DNA of 64,000 bases. Source: Corynebacterium kalinowskii (GTDB lineage: Bacteria > Actinomycetota > Actinomycetes > Mycobacteriales > Mycobacteriaceae). The notes beneath the pieces are model-generated. The model did not search any database, had not been told where the DNA came from, and worked only from the letters and a program-made list of their open reading frames with translations. Below are positions 1 to 9,060 of this stretch, piece after piece (position 1 is the first letter of the stretch; every line of letters starts with the position of its first letter). The stretch is taken from contig NZ_CP046452.1 of NCBI RefSeq assembly GCF_009734385.1, positions 62,001 to 126,000 of the forward strand, written 5' to 3'. Position numbers and translations under genes: made by a program.

Positions 1-2
1 GC

Positions 3-857
3 GGCAACGGGCTGCTCTCAGTAGAACTGCGAGGGACAATGCCAGAGGTGACGGGCATCGACCTCGATCAGGAGGTGTTGGAAGAAGCACGACAGCACAG
101 CGACCAGGTCGCCTGGGTGCATGGTGACATCATGACATACGACTTCGACCGGACATTCGATGTCGTCGCTTCTGTCGCGACGCTGCATCACCTGCCTGAC
201 TTGGACGCGGCACTGTCGCGGTTGGCTGACCTCACCTCGCCCGGCGGTGTGTTCGCCGTGGTCGGAGTGGCACGCACAAGTCGCCCCAAGGACATGATGC
301 TGCACCTAGCCGGGGTGGTGCAGCATCGGTGGATGGCCGTTCGGAAGGAGTCTCGGATTGAAGCCTTGTATCGGAGTAGCGGAGAAAAGAAGTCGCGGTG
401 GTTTGTGGCTGATCCTTACGGGCTCGTTCATAAGGGTAGGAGTTGGTACCTAGTCGCCGATATCGATGGGGCACCTAGGATGTTGGTGGCCTCACGCTTG
501 GAGAGCTTCCGTGTTTTGAGCCAACCCGCTCAGTTGCGTGCAGGACAGACCTTGGCCAGCGTATGGGCCGAGCTAGTTGATCTGCTGGAGTCGGATACGT
601 CGGTTTACGTCACGGCGATATTGCGTGCAAGCAGGCTTGATATGGCGCAGCGGATTTTATGTTCACGCCTTGTTCAGCATGATCCCGTGGGGCGGGAGCG
701 GGTTCGCATTGCGGTGGGATATGCGGACATTCAGGGTGCTCGGCAATTGCTTCAGTTTGGGGATCATATTCGGGTTATGGATCCTCCGGAAGCGGTGGAT
801 CTCATTGGCATGTTGGCCAGTTGTCTTGCTGAGCGTCATGGAAAGGGTAAGCGGTAG
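3..857 (+). CDS. SAM-methyltransferase/WYL-domain chimera, 5' end outside window
   Basis: The reading frame is already open at base 3, where a class I SAM-methyltransferase motif I (GNGLLSVEL) is in progress, so the true start lies upstream. Residues counted from the ATG at 39 show GIDLD (motif II), a HGD stretch and the motif IV/V region, ending near QHRW at about residue 98. From there the protein changes abruptly into the C-terminal half of a WYL-family (YafY-like) transcription regulator: DPYGLVHKGRSWYLVAD followed by a WCX-like tail. The DNA-binding HTH and linker expected before a WYL domain are absent. I infer a deletion or recombination joining two genes in frame, with the junction around base 333. 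Each half is well supported. Whether the chimera is made or works is unknown. It converges on the minus-strand NmrA-like gene 42 bases downstream. Confidence 0.75.
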   Translation, partial: GNGLLSVELRGTMPEVTGIDLDQEVLEEARQHSDQVAWVHGDIMTYDFDRTFDVVASVATLHHLPDLDAALSRLADLTSPGGVFAVVGVARTSRPKDMMLHLAGVVQHRWMAVRKESRIEALYRSSGEKKSRWFVADPYGLVHKGRSWYLVADIDGAPRMLVASRLESFRVLSQPAQLRAGQTLASVWAELVDLLESDTSVYVTAILRASRLDMAQRILCSRLVQHDPVGRERVRIAVGYADIQGARQLLQFGDHIRVMDPPEAVDLIGMLASCLAERHGKGKR

Positions 858-899
858 GGGTGTAGTAACTCATAGATTTTCCCGCTGCAGGGCTTCGTT

Positions 900-1769
900 T
901 TACAGCGTGGGTGTGAGTTCATCATGTACCCAGCTTTCGAGAGTGGTGGGGGTTGTTGTGGTGAGATTTCGGGGTTGTTCTGGTCGGAAGTTGTCCCGTA
1001 GTCCCGTGCTCATGCCTAAGACTGCGTCAGCTATCTGTGATGGCATTCCGGCTGCTATGTACTGCCGGCGCATGTCGGTGTCGCTGATTTGTTCCACTAT
1101 CACGGGGTGGCCGGTGTGATCGGTAAGAATCTGTGCCACCTGGTTCCAGCAGAGGTCTCGCGGCCCATGAATTGCTTGGACGCGATGGCCATGCCACTGG
1201 GGATTGAGTAACACACCGGTGGCGACTTCAGCGATATCGCGCGGAGCGACCCAGCTCATGGGCATTTCCGGTGGCAGGATAGTGCGAAGATGGCCGCGAC
1301 GAATGGAGTCGATATCGAGAAGCAAATTGGTGAAGAAATAGCCGCAGCGCAGGTGGGTAACGTCGACGTTCAATGAATTCAAAGCTATTTCTGTTGCTGC
1401 CAGTCCGTCAATCTCTCCCACGCCATGGCGTTTTTCGGCTCCGACGCTGCTTTGGAACACGACCCGCTTAATGTCGTTTTCTGTGATCGCATTTATCAGC
1501 GCGCGCGTTGCTTGGGTGTAATAAGCCAATGGATTTGCTGCCATCGTGCTGGGATTGACCCAGTAGATTGTGTCCACACCGCGGGTGGCGGTCGCTACCT
1601 GAGAGATGTCGGTGGAGTCTGCTTCGATAATGTCTGCATAGAGTCGTACCGGGGCGGGGATTTTCTCGGGATTGTGGTCGAGGAGGAGGGGGCGTACTCC
1701 TGCCCGGATAAGCATGGCCGTGATGTGGTGGCCAACGTGGCCACGCGGGGTCGTAACTGCGATGCGCAT
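900..1769 (-). CDS. NmrA-like NAD(P)-binding oxidoreductase or sensor
   Basis: The N-terminus MRIAVTTPRGHVGHHI carries the dinucleotide-binding GxxGxxG-type turn (TPRGHVG) of atypical short-chain dehydrogenases of the NmrA/TMR family. The length (289 residues) fits that family. Further family features are VDTIYWVNPS after the fourth strand, VVFQSSVGAE, and LRCGYFFTNLL, where a Tyr is placed as in NmrA-like quinone oxidoreductases. The ATG at 1769 was chosen over an upstream start at 1814 because it begins exactly at the first beta strand and has AAGGA upstream. The substrate cannot be told from sequence. The gene is divergent from a WYL regulator 90 bases away, the usual arrangement when the regulator controls the oxidoreductase. 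Confidence 0.8.
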   Translation of the reverse strand: MRIAVTTPRGHVGHHITAMLIRAGVRPLLLDHNPEKIPAPVRLYADIIEADSTDISQVATATRGVDTIYWVNPSTMAANPLAYYTQATRALINAITENDIKRVVFQSSVGAEKRHGVGEIDGLAATEIALNSLNVDVTHLRCGYFFTNLLLDIDSIRRGHLRTILPPEMPMSWVAPRDIAEVATGVLLNPQWHGHRVQAIHGPRDLCWNQVAQILTDHTGHPVIVEQISDTDMRRQYIAAGMPSQIADAVLGMSTGLRDNFRPEQPRNLTTTTPTTLESWVHDELTPTL

Positions 1770-1859
1770 TGCATTTTTCCTTATCTCTGGTGCTTGTGCC
1801 CACGACACTAACAACAGATCCGGCCTATTAATGTCCGCATCTTGGGCAACAATGGAGAT

Positions 1860-2579
1860 ATGAGAAATTGCTCGTCACGGTCCCTAGAGCTCTTGACGTT
1901 ACTGCAGGCTGGGCGTAAGTGGTCCGCTGAAGAATTATCCAGTCGTCTTGAGGTCGCTGAGCGGACTGTTCGTCGTGATATAGCTCGGTTGCGAAGTCTC
2001 GGGTATGACATTCGTTCAGCTCCAGGGCCCGGCGGTGCGTACCGACTTGTGCCCAGCGTTAGAATCCCGCCGCTGCTGCTTACTGCTGAAGAAGTAAGCG
2101 CCCTTGTCGCGGGATTGCTGATTTTGGAAACAGGAGCCCAGGATGCTGCCGTGGTCTCTGCGCGCTCCAAGCTGGAACAGTTGCTTCCTTCTACGTTGCG
2201 CAGGCGAGCAGTAGCGACTGCCTTGGCAACAGAGGTTGTGGCCCCTTCTTCAGACACAGTGGATTGGACACTGCTTGGTGACGTGGCTGACGCTGTCGAG
2301 AACGGCAACCACTTGCGATTTAGCTACACTGACCGGCATGGACGGGTGAGTACGCGCCGAGTGGAACCATTTCGACACGTTCTTCGCGGTGGTGTTTGGT
2401 ACCTGGTTTGTTATGACAGAGATCGAAGCAATTGGCGTATGTTTCGTTTCGATCGCATTCATGATGCTGCTTCATGCGGAGTACCTTTTGGCTACACGTC
2501 CCCAGAGTTTCCAAGCACGTCTATTCAGGAGTGGCTTGCTACCGACTTTGGGCGCCTGGATTCAGACAAGAGACGATAG
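1860..2579 (+). CDS. HTH/WYL-domain transcriptional regulator (YafY type)
   Basis: Residues about 1-60 form a DeoR/HTH_11-type winged helix (WSAEELSSRLEVAERTVRRDIARLRSLGY), followed by the typical GPGGAYRL wing. A WYL domain lies at about residues 135-205 (LRFSYTDRHG..RRVEPFRHVLRGGVWYLVCYDRDRSNWRMFRFDRI). The protein is 239 residues, about 80 shorter than usual, and lacks most of the C-terminal WCX extension. The ATG at 1860 is favoured because the HTH begins shortly after it. An in-frame TTG at 1842 is the alternative, and neither has a convincing ribosome site, so leaderless translation is possible. It probably represses or activates the divergent NmrA-like gene. Confidence 0.8.
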   Translation: MRNCSSRSLELLTLLQAGRKWSAEELSSRLEVAERTVRRDIARLRSLGYDIRSAPGPGGAYRLVPSVRIPPLLLTAEEVSALVAGLLILETGAQDAAVVSARSKLEQLLPSTLRRRAVATALATEVVAPSSDTVDWTLLGDVADAVENGNHLRFSYTDRHGRVSTRRVEPFRHVLRGGVWYLVCYDRDRSNWRMFRFDRIHDAASCGVPFGYTSPEFPSTSIQEWLATDFGRLDSDKRR

Positions 2580-2875
2580 ATGCGTCAAAAGGTAGTCCAT
2601 CGCCAGTTTCTGAATAGCGACTACAGATCAAAGAGATTTGACTCCCAAATCTGCATAACAACTGGTCGAATAGAGCAAAGTTACGGTTAACACTTCATAA
2701 GAAGTGAAAACAACCCACCGCACCTCCAGATTGCCAGGCTGATTCGTCAGCGCGACTGGTGTTCTAATAGTGTCCATTTGGCTATTGCGATGATTGAGAG
2801 GGCATACTGCTTCGTAATGGAGCAGGTCACGGTATCCCTGCCTTTCATCGCCGAGGGGATATGGGATAATTAGCT

Positions 2876-5800
2876 ATGGTTCAAAGTGGGCGCACTTCAA
2901 CGAGCAGCGGGTGGAAACTTATCCCGCTCACCCCTGAGTTCCTGCCTGACGAGCATGGCAAATATGTGGCTGCGCTTGAATCTGCGCTGAACAAAGGTCA
3001 GGTCCGTAACATAGCGCTATCCGGTAACTACGGTGTCGGAAAGAGTAGCATCCTGAAGGAACTCGCACGGAAGCAAGACAGTCGTGTTGTCGAACTGTCG
3101 CTCTCGACGCTCGCTCCGATTGAAGTCTCTAAACTCGATGAGTCAGTACCGATCCAGGCGACAACACCCACTAACCGCATCCAGCAGGAGATTGTTAAGC
3201 AACTCCTCTATCGCGAGGATCCAAGTAAAACTCGGGGATCCCGATTCAAGCGGATCGAACGATTCCGAAGGAGCAGGGAAGGCTGGAACGCCGTACTGTT
3301 CGGACTTATTATTGCGCTCGTCTTCCTGCTCAAAGGCTGGTCAGCGAAGCTTGCTGCCGAGTTCAAGCCTTTGGGTGACTGTGGCTTCTGGATCCATTTA
3401 TTCATTTGGGCGATTGCGGCTATTGTTACCTTTTCTGTGCGCCGACTACTTTATGGGAAGCTCCGTATCAAGCAGTTCTCGGCCGGGCCCGCAACTGTGA
3501 TGCTCGATGACAACTCAGTGTCGTACTTCGATCAGTACCTTGATGAGATCGTTTATTTTTTCGAGGTGTCAGAACGAGACATCGTCATCTTTGAGGACAT
3601 TGATCGGTTCGACGACCCTCACATCTTTGAGACTCTCCGTGCGCTCAACACATTGCTCAATGCCTCGCCACAGATCAAGAAACCGATTCGTTTCATTTAC
3701 GCGATTAAGGACAGCATCTTCGACCGCATCGGCTTGGGAACAGAAGGCGACACCGGTGAATCCGATCCGCTGGATGACCCAGTGCGTGCTGAGATGGTCC
3801 GCGCGAACCGGACAAAGTTTTTCGATCTCGTTATTCCGGTGGTTCCGTTCATTACTCATCGCAGCGCCCGCAATCTGGCCGTCAAATTGCTTGGTGAGAT
3901 TGAACATCAAGTGGATCCGCAGTTGCTTGATTTAGCAGCGCAGTATGTCCCGGATATGAGACTGCTCAAGAATGTGTGCAACGAGTTCATTGTTTTTCGT
4001 GACCGGATTTTCTCCGGCGATGGTAAGGAGCTTGTGCTGAGTGAGACTGACTTGTTTGCCATGATGCTCTACAAGAGCACGCACCTGACGGATTTTGAAA
4101 GGATACGACTTGGCACAAGTGCTTTGGACATGCTGTACAAAGTGAGTCGTGATCTGGTGACTGATAACATTAAGCGGCTTGAGCGCGAACGTCGCGAGCT
4201 TCGTCAGGGATTTGCGCGAAAGAATAGTGCGGAATCGCGTAGCGCTCGCCTTGGTGACTTGTTGATCGAGCACTTTGAACGCACCGCAGCTTCGGCGGCA
4301 GTGCTCGGAACCCGTCGCAAGGACGCAGTGTCGTTGTCGGTCGATGGCGCTACAAGGTCCGATGCTGACCTAAGAACAGCGGAGTTTTGGAGGTCATTCG
4401 TAACCGCGGACGGGGACCCAGAACTTCGTCAGCCAATGTCGTACCACCACGAGCTTGTGTTTTCTCGATCCAGTCTCTCCACAGTTCTCGCTGATCCGCT
4501 CGACCCCGACAGCTGGGATGAGCCCGACCAGAAATCCCTATCGGACCAGATCCAAGAAAATGAAGACGCAATTAACTTCTTGCGTGGTGCAGACATGGGT
4601 GATCTTATCAAACGACCGGAGTTTCTCGTTGCCTTCGACGAGGCCGACACTACTGTTAATAGAGAATCGTCCTCGGCTACCGTGATGGCGAAGCAGTCGT
4701 TTGAGGATGTGGCCAAAAAGCTTCTTAAGTCAAGCTTGGCCTACCAGCTGGTTCGAGCCGGTTACATCAACCGAAACTTCACGCTATATACATCCACATT
4801 CCACGGCGATCGAGTCAGTCCAGCAGCGACGAATTTCATCATCCACCACGTCGAACGAGATGTGATGGATGCTCACTTCAAGCTAAGTCCCGAGGACGTC
4901 AAAGCCGTTGTGAGGGAATGCGGAAAGAACGCGTTACAGGAGCCAGCGCTGTACAACATTGCGATTCTTGACTGCCTCCTTGCAAAAGACGTTGACGCAG
5001 CCGACATCATGATTCGCTCGTTGGTTGAGCTAGGGGAAAGTCAGCTGCAATTCCTACAGGCGTATCTGCCTGCTGGTGAGCAACGCGTACAATTTGTCGA
5101 GCGATTTACGACGATGTCATCGCAAGCACTTAGTTACCTCGTGAACCAGGTGGAGCTGGATGAAACACTGCAGCTGGATCTAGTGAATACTGTGCTTGCT
5201 AATCTCTCTTCGCCAGTGCAACACACGGATGCGAGAGTCATCGACTTTTTGCGGACTCACTACGTGGAACTGCCTATGCTCACCTCCACCGCAACCTCGT
5301 CAGACCAAGCTGAACGCGTAGCAACGCTCTTCGCTGATGCAGACGTTGTTGTTCCTTCCTTGACACCCCTCGGGCCAAGCGCTTGTGCATCGTTCGTTGC
5401 ACGCAGCTTGTATGACATTACCTATGAGAACTTGACCGTAGCAATCGGCAATAATGAAACTGTTGCCCTCGATGTGATTCGAGTGACAAATAAAACGGTT
5501 TATGAGTATGTCCTCGAAAATTTAGATTCCTATCTGAGCGCGGTCGAAGACTTTTCCGCCACGATTGATTCTCGTGAGCACTTCATCGCTGTGCTTGAGG
5601 ACCTACTCGAAAAAGAAACGCCTCGCTTGGAAGACGTGATTCGTCACGCTACACAAGAGTGCCAAGTCGCTGATTTGGGCGCAGTAGCCGAAGAAGGGTG
5701 GCCGGTGTTGGCTGTCCACCAGCGATTCCCAGAAACATTCAATAATGTGAATCGCTACATTGCCACTTATGGTGTCGATGAGCCTATCGCTTCGCTGCTG

Positions 5801-6571
5801 CGTACAACAGTTAGGATCATCGACGTTGCGTCAGCTAACGATGAGGAAAAGATTACGCTCGCGATCGCGCTTCTAGAGTCAAAGAATCAACTGCCAGCAT
5901 CATCGCGCGTGGAGCTTGTTGCGAGCTTGGAACTGGACAGCTACCTCGAAGTTGAGGATATTGATATCGAGGAGGGCGACCTGTTCGCGTTGCTACTCAA
6001 GCACGAAATCATTGAAGACACCGCCGAAGCATATAAGTGTCTTGCAACAACCGATTGGTTAACCCGGGCAGCGTACATTCGAGAGTCAAAGAATTTCACC
6101 GATTACATGACTCCGGACTTGGTTCAGTCTGATGTGGAGGAACTCCTCACAAGCGACACAGTTGATGACACAATCAAGCGTGAAATCGTTGAGCAATCGG
6201 AAGCGTACGCCCCATTCGCAGGGCCAAAAGGTCTGAAGGAATTGGCGCGACTCGCTTTACAATCTGGACACACCATCCCGATTGAAGTTGTTCAGAAAAT
6301 GGCGGAGGGGGGTGTTGATGCCCAGTATGTAGTGACCCTCCTTGAATCACTTTTCGACGTTATTACGCGTGATAGTCTCTTCGCGATCCTCCAGAAACTA
6401 CCAGACGACTACCCGTTGTTGACCACTGTGGGGCACAAACCCCTATACATCGCGGATACCCCTGCAGACCGTGCTCTCCTTGAATGCTTGAAGCAGCACG
6501 GCACCGTAAGCTCGTATGATCCTGATACTTCGCTCATCAAGGTGAATAGGAAGCATAAATTAATTGGCTAG
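2876..6571 (+). CDS. YobI-like membrane P-loop NTPase, candidate defence protein
   Basis: This 1231-residue protein has a Walker A motif at residues 50-58 (GNYGVGKSS) and a Walker B-like acidic strand near 235-246 (DIVIFEDIDRFD) typical of KAP/YobI-type STAND-related NTPases. Two hydrophobic segments (about 140-156 and 170-187) sit between Walker A and B. The two membrane helices inserted in the NTPase domain match the layout of the YobI P-loop family. The remaining 800 residues are acidic, helical and without a motif I recognise. They may be a repeat-rich sensor. A near-consensus -10 (GATAAT) just before the ATG suggests a very short leader. The gene stands alone, 245 bases before an ApeA-like HEPN gene. 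Defence function is inferred from family and neighbourhood, not shown by the sequence. Confidence 0.75.
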   Translation: MVQSGRTSTSSGWKLIPLTPEFLPDEHGKYVAALESALNKGQVRNIALSGNYGVGKSSILKELARKQDSRVVELSLSTLAPIEVSKLDESVPIQATTPTNRIQQEIVKQLLYREDPSKTRGSRFKRIERFRRSREGWNAVLFGLIIALVFLLKGWSAKLAAEFKPLGDCGFWIHLFIWAIAAIVTFSVRRLLYGKLRIKQFSAGPATVMLDDNSVSYFDQYLDEIVYFFEVSERDIVIFEDIDRFDDPHIFETLRALNTLLNASPQIKKPIRFIYAIKDSIFDRIGLGTEGDTGESDPLDDPVRAEMVRANRTKFFDLVIPVVPFITHRSARNLAVKLLGEIEHQVDPQLLDLAAQYVPDMRLLKNVCNEFIVFRDRIFSGDGKELVLSETDLFAMMLYKSTHLTDFERIRLGTSALDMLYKVSRDLVTDNIKRLERERRELRQGFARKNSAESRSARLGDLLIEHFERTAASAAVLGTRRKDAVSLSVDGATRSDADLRTAEFWRSFVTADGDPELRQPMSYHHELVFSRSSLSTVLADPLDPDSWDEPDQKSLSDQIQENEDAINFLRGADMGDLIKRPEFLVAFDEADTTVNRESSSATVMAKQSFEDVAKKLLKSSLAYQLVRAGYINRNFTLYTSTFHGDRVSPAATNFIIHHVERDVMDAHFKLSPEDVKAVVRECGKNALQEPALYNIAILDCLLAKDVDAADIMIRSLVELGESQLQFLQAYLPAGEQRVQFVERFTTMSSQALSYLVNQVELDETLQLDLVNTVLANLSSPVQHTDARVIDFLRTHYVELPMLTSTATSSDQAERVATLFADADVVVPSLTPLGPSACASFVARSLYDITYENLTVAIGNNETVALDVIRVTNKTVYEYVLENLDSYLSAVEDFSATIDSREHFIAVLEDLLEKETPRLEDVIRHATQECQVADLGAVAEEGWPVLAVHQRFPETFNNVNRYIATYGVDEPIASLLRTTVRIIDVASANDEEKITLAIALLESKNQLPASSRVELVASLELDSYLEVEDIDIEEGDLFALLLKHEIIEDTAEAYKCLATTDWLTRAAYIRESKNFTDYMTPDLVQSDVEELLTSDTVDDTIKREIVEQSEAYAPFAGPKGLKELARLALQSGHTIPIEVVQKMAEGGVDAQYVVTLLESLFDVITRDSLFAILQKLPDDYPLLTTVGHKPLYIADTPADRALLECLKQHGTVSSYDPDTSLIKVNRKHKLIG

Positions 6572-6816
6572 TAGCTGGGGCGTACTGTGCGAAGAACGCA
6601 TGGGTACACATGGTGTTAGATGCCGCTGATGAATAGCTAGGTGAATAGGGCTTTTCACAGACAGTTGGTTCAAAACTGTGCACCTACGGTTGCAAGGAAC
6701 TCGGGGAGGGGGACGGCTACCGTCGCAATCTTCATTTATGACGAAACGTGGTGCAGCTTAGATTTTCAAATTAACTTTCAGCAGAAAATTGTAAATGAGT
6801 GTCGCAGAGGAGCACG
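6572..6816. other. Intergenic region before the HEPN gene
   Basis: About 245 bases with no convincing gene or strong hairpin. An A/T-rich stretch at 6733-6795 is where the promoter of the HEPN gene would be expected. Confidence 0.4.
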
Positions 6817-8298
6817 ATGGCTGACGATCCCCTATATCTCGACAGGACCGGTGAATGGGCTGGTCTTTGGTGGCTTCCAGAGATCCCCGACGAGAAGGTC
6901 CCGGGCATCCTCCGGTACGATGCCAACGGCGGTCTTTCGCTGGCGCTGATCGGAGCTTTCGAGGATCGAGTTACATCGAATCCCTCGCCAGGGCTGACGG
7001 CGTACCACGAGGGCACCAGGACTTGGGACGTAATCCATGGTGTAGCCGAGCAGCGCGAGATTACCCTTTTTGACACCATTTCGATTAGTAGTAAGAGGAC
7101 AATCGGAGCGCGGGTGAAGAGTCCGGCAAAGCAGACTGTTACCGCGTCGGTCGCGATCATCGGCGCGCATGTTCAGAGCGAAGACGACCCCGCATTCGCT
7201 GGGGCGGAGGTCTCAGTCGAGGATCTGGGTCGCTGGGCTGGATCTTCTGTGTTCGAAGGATTACTAGGCGCTCCCGACGGCAATTTCGATGGGACTGGAA
7301 GTATCTCGGTTAAGCCGGTCGAGGCGCAGTCGGTCCTAGTAGACGGCACCGAGTACCGTCTTGTGCACACGCACACGCTCCCGTACTTCGACCAGCGCAA
7401 AGGTGAAACAGTCGGACGTATGAGGGACACGGTCTCCATTCGCATTGTGCCGGCATCTCCGTTCTCGCTGAACGCTGCGTTGCACGAGGCAAGCCTCGTG
7501 CAGGACCTAATCTCCCTGGCGACGCATCAGTCGGCAGGAGTGATCTGGCTCCGAGTGGAGGTTGCACGGTCCGAGTCACAGCTGCCCGACGGACGGACTT
7601 TGCCGCGTCGACGTGAGGATGTGCTCTACTCGCCCGTTGCGCTGGGCAAGCATGATGCGAAGTCCGTCGATCATCACCGAATGTTTTTCACCTGCAATTC
7701 GCTCCCGTTCGAGGAGGTATTGCCCCGCTGGTGCGAGACCCATGTCCGCTTGCAGGCAGCGACCAACATGATCTTGGGCCTGCGCTACGCGCCCGCCCGC
7801 TTCGTCGAAAATAATCTCCTTACAGCAGTTGGTGCGGCTGAAGCGCTACACCGCAACCTCCGCATCGACGAAAAACCGTTCTCCAAAGCGGAATTTACGG
7901 CAATGCGCGGGGCTATGCTCGACCAGGTTCCTAGTGAGCATCGAGAAAGGTTCAAAGCAGCTATCCGCAACGATCCAACGCTCCGAGATCGGCTTCATGC
8001 CCTGGCCGCGCGACCCGATGAAGAAGCGATCGGGCAGCTTATTCCTGATTTCGACTATTGGGCGAAGAAGACGACGCGGGCCCGCAATGACCTCGCACAC
8101 GAGGGGAGGACGCCAAACCATTCCTTTGAGGAGCTGGTCGCAATCGTTGAGGTGACAACCGCGGTTGTAATCCTGAATGTCTTGCAGGAATTGGGGCTAT
8201 CTGCGGAGCGACAGCGAGAGATCGTGCTGACTCACCCAAAGCTCAGGCACACGGCAAGACTCTCCCGAGAGTGGTTGGTCCACTCAAACTCTTATTAA
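6817..8298 (+). CDS. ApeA-like HEPN-domain protein, probable anti-phage RNase
   Basis: The C-terminal part carries the HEPN ribonuclease signature Rx4-6H as RNDLAH at about residues 423-428, within TTRARNDLAHEGR. The N-terminal two thirds resemble the beta-rich N-terminal domain of ApeA-type proteins (GEWAGLWWLPEIPDEKVPGILRY...). The length of 493 residues fits that family. The ATG at 6817 is supported by AGAGGAG five bases upstream, and a GTG at 6799 is the alternative. Known family members are abortive-infection effectors thought to cleave host RNA when phage is sensed. The position right after a YobI-type NTPase makes a defence role likely, although the two genes need not form one system. 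Confidence 0.8.
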   Translation: MADDPLYLDRTGEWAGLWWLPEIPDEKVPGILRYDANGGLSLALIGAFEDRVTSNPSPGLTAYHEGTRTWDVIHGVAEQREITLFDTISISSKRTIGARVKSPAKQTVTASVAIIGAHVQSEDDPAFAGAEVSVEDLGRWAGSSVFEGLLGAPDGNFDGTGSISVKPVEAQSVLVDGTEYRLVHTHTLPYFDQRKGETVGRMRDTVSIRIVPASPFSLNAALHEASLVQDLISLATHQSAGVIWLRVEVARSESQLPDGRTLPRRREDVLYSPVALGKHDAKSVDHHRMFFTCNSLPFEEVLPRWCETHVRLQAATNMILGLRYAPARFVENNLLTAVGAAEALHRNLRIDEKPFSKAEFTAMRGAMLDQVPSEHRERFKAAIRNDPTLRDRLHALAARPDEEAIGQLIPDFDYWAKKTTRARNDLAHEGRTPNHSFEELVAIVEVTTAVVILNVLQELGLSAERQREIVLTHPKLRHTARLSREWLVHSNSY

Positions 8299-8611
8299 TT
8301 ATCCGACCTGTTCTTCCCATACCGGCTTTCAAGAGTAGTTCTCGCGCAAGGCTAGGCTTCGAAGTTTTGGGCCGGAGATCGGCGCAACTGACTCATCCTT
8401 GCTTTCTCAACGCTGTTTCGCCTCCGAATAGGGGTAGCTCCTCTAATTCTCGTATCGGCGCAATTTAGTCGGTGATGGTTTCACCGAAGCCACTCAACCT
8501 TCTCATCTGGATTCTTGGTGATCGCCAGTCGGAGCCACCGCCGCCAAGTATCGTGTGGCGCCCGCACTAGATTTCGCAGATCGTGGGCCTAGCCCTGCGA
8601 TCTTCCGCTTC
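8299..8611. other. Intergenic region, no gene recognised
   Basis: About 310 bases follow the HEPN stop codon. I see no convincing coding sequence and no strong hairpin. Short open frames here lack ribosome sites and recognisable motifs. Confidence 0.5.
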
Positions 8612-8676
8612 GTAGTGCTGTAGTTATGTAGTGCTGTAGAGACGTAGTTTTGTAGGTCTGTATGACAACACTACAA
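8612..8676. repeat. Iteron-like array: GTAG at exact 8-bp spacing
   Basis: GTAG begins at 8612, 8620, 8628, 8636, 8644 and 8652, exactly every 8 bases, followed by a degenerate GTAT at 8660 and an inverted copy (CTAC) at 8672-8675. The context is usually tGTAGt. Arrays of short repeats with a period of 7-8 bp are typical operators or centromere-like sites of ribbon-helix-helix proteins, which bind as adjacent dimers. A small ribbon-helix-helix-like gene starts 124 bases downstream, so it is the obvious candidate ligand. The periodicity is direct observation. The function is inference. Confidence 0.7.
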
Positions 8677-8799
8677 CTGTAAAGGTGCAGGCAGGGGGCT
8701 GGAAGAGCTTGCGACTTGAAATCTGCTGCCTTACCGTATTCGGTACCGACCGGATTACACCGTTGTGATTCGGCGGTGACCCGAGTGGAGGAGGTGCAA

Positions 8800-9027
8800 A
8801 TGGCAGAAATGATCGAGATTCCCGCGGCGCTTTACGGACGTGGGACGGCGCGTGTCGTACCAGTGGACAGCACGGTGCGGCTGGACGTCAAAATTTCCGC
8901 TCCCCTCATGCGGAAGTTGATGATCGAATCCAACTGCTCTGGTGTTCCTCTGACCAAGATTGTGGATCGACTGTTGCGGGCCGCCATTTCGCAGGACTCA
9001 GAGCAGGAGGAATTCCACACTCGGTAG
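8800..9027 (+). CDS. Small ribbon-helix-helix-like DNA-binding protein
   Basis: The 75-residue product has the predicted strand-helix-helix order of CopG/Arc/ParB-RHH proteins: a beta strand at residues 26-32 (VRLDVKI), a helix at 34-45, a turn at SGVPL, and a second helix at 51-63 (TKIVDRLLRAAI). The N-terminal 20 residues form a basic arm. The ATG at 8800 is fixed by a strong GGAGGAGG five bases upstream, and longer in-frame starts have nothing comparable. It is followed by two tandem hairpins and then the recombinase-like gene. It most likely binds the 8-bp-period array upstream, either as an autorepressor or as a partition/transposition accessory factor. No database confirmation was possible. 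Confidence 0.6.
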   Translation: MAEMIEIPAALYGRGTARVVPVDSTVRLDVKISAPLMRKLMIESNCSGVPLTKIVDRLLRAAISQDSEQEEFHTR

Positions 9028-9060
9028 TTGAAGTCAGCAGCATTGCTGCGTATGCAAAAA

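Noticed and set aside
8612..8676. Possible plasmid replication origin iterons
   Set aside because: No Rep protein gene or AT-rich unwinding region is nearby. The 8-bp period fits a ribbon-helix-helix site better than 18-22-bp replication iterons.
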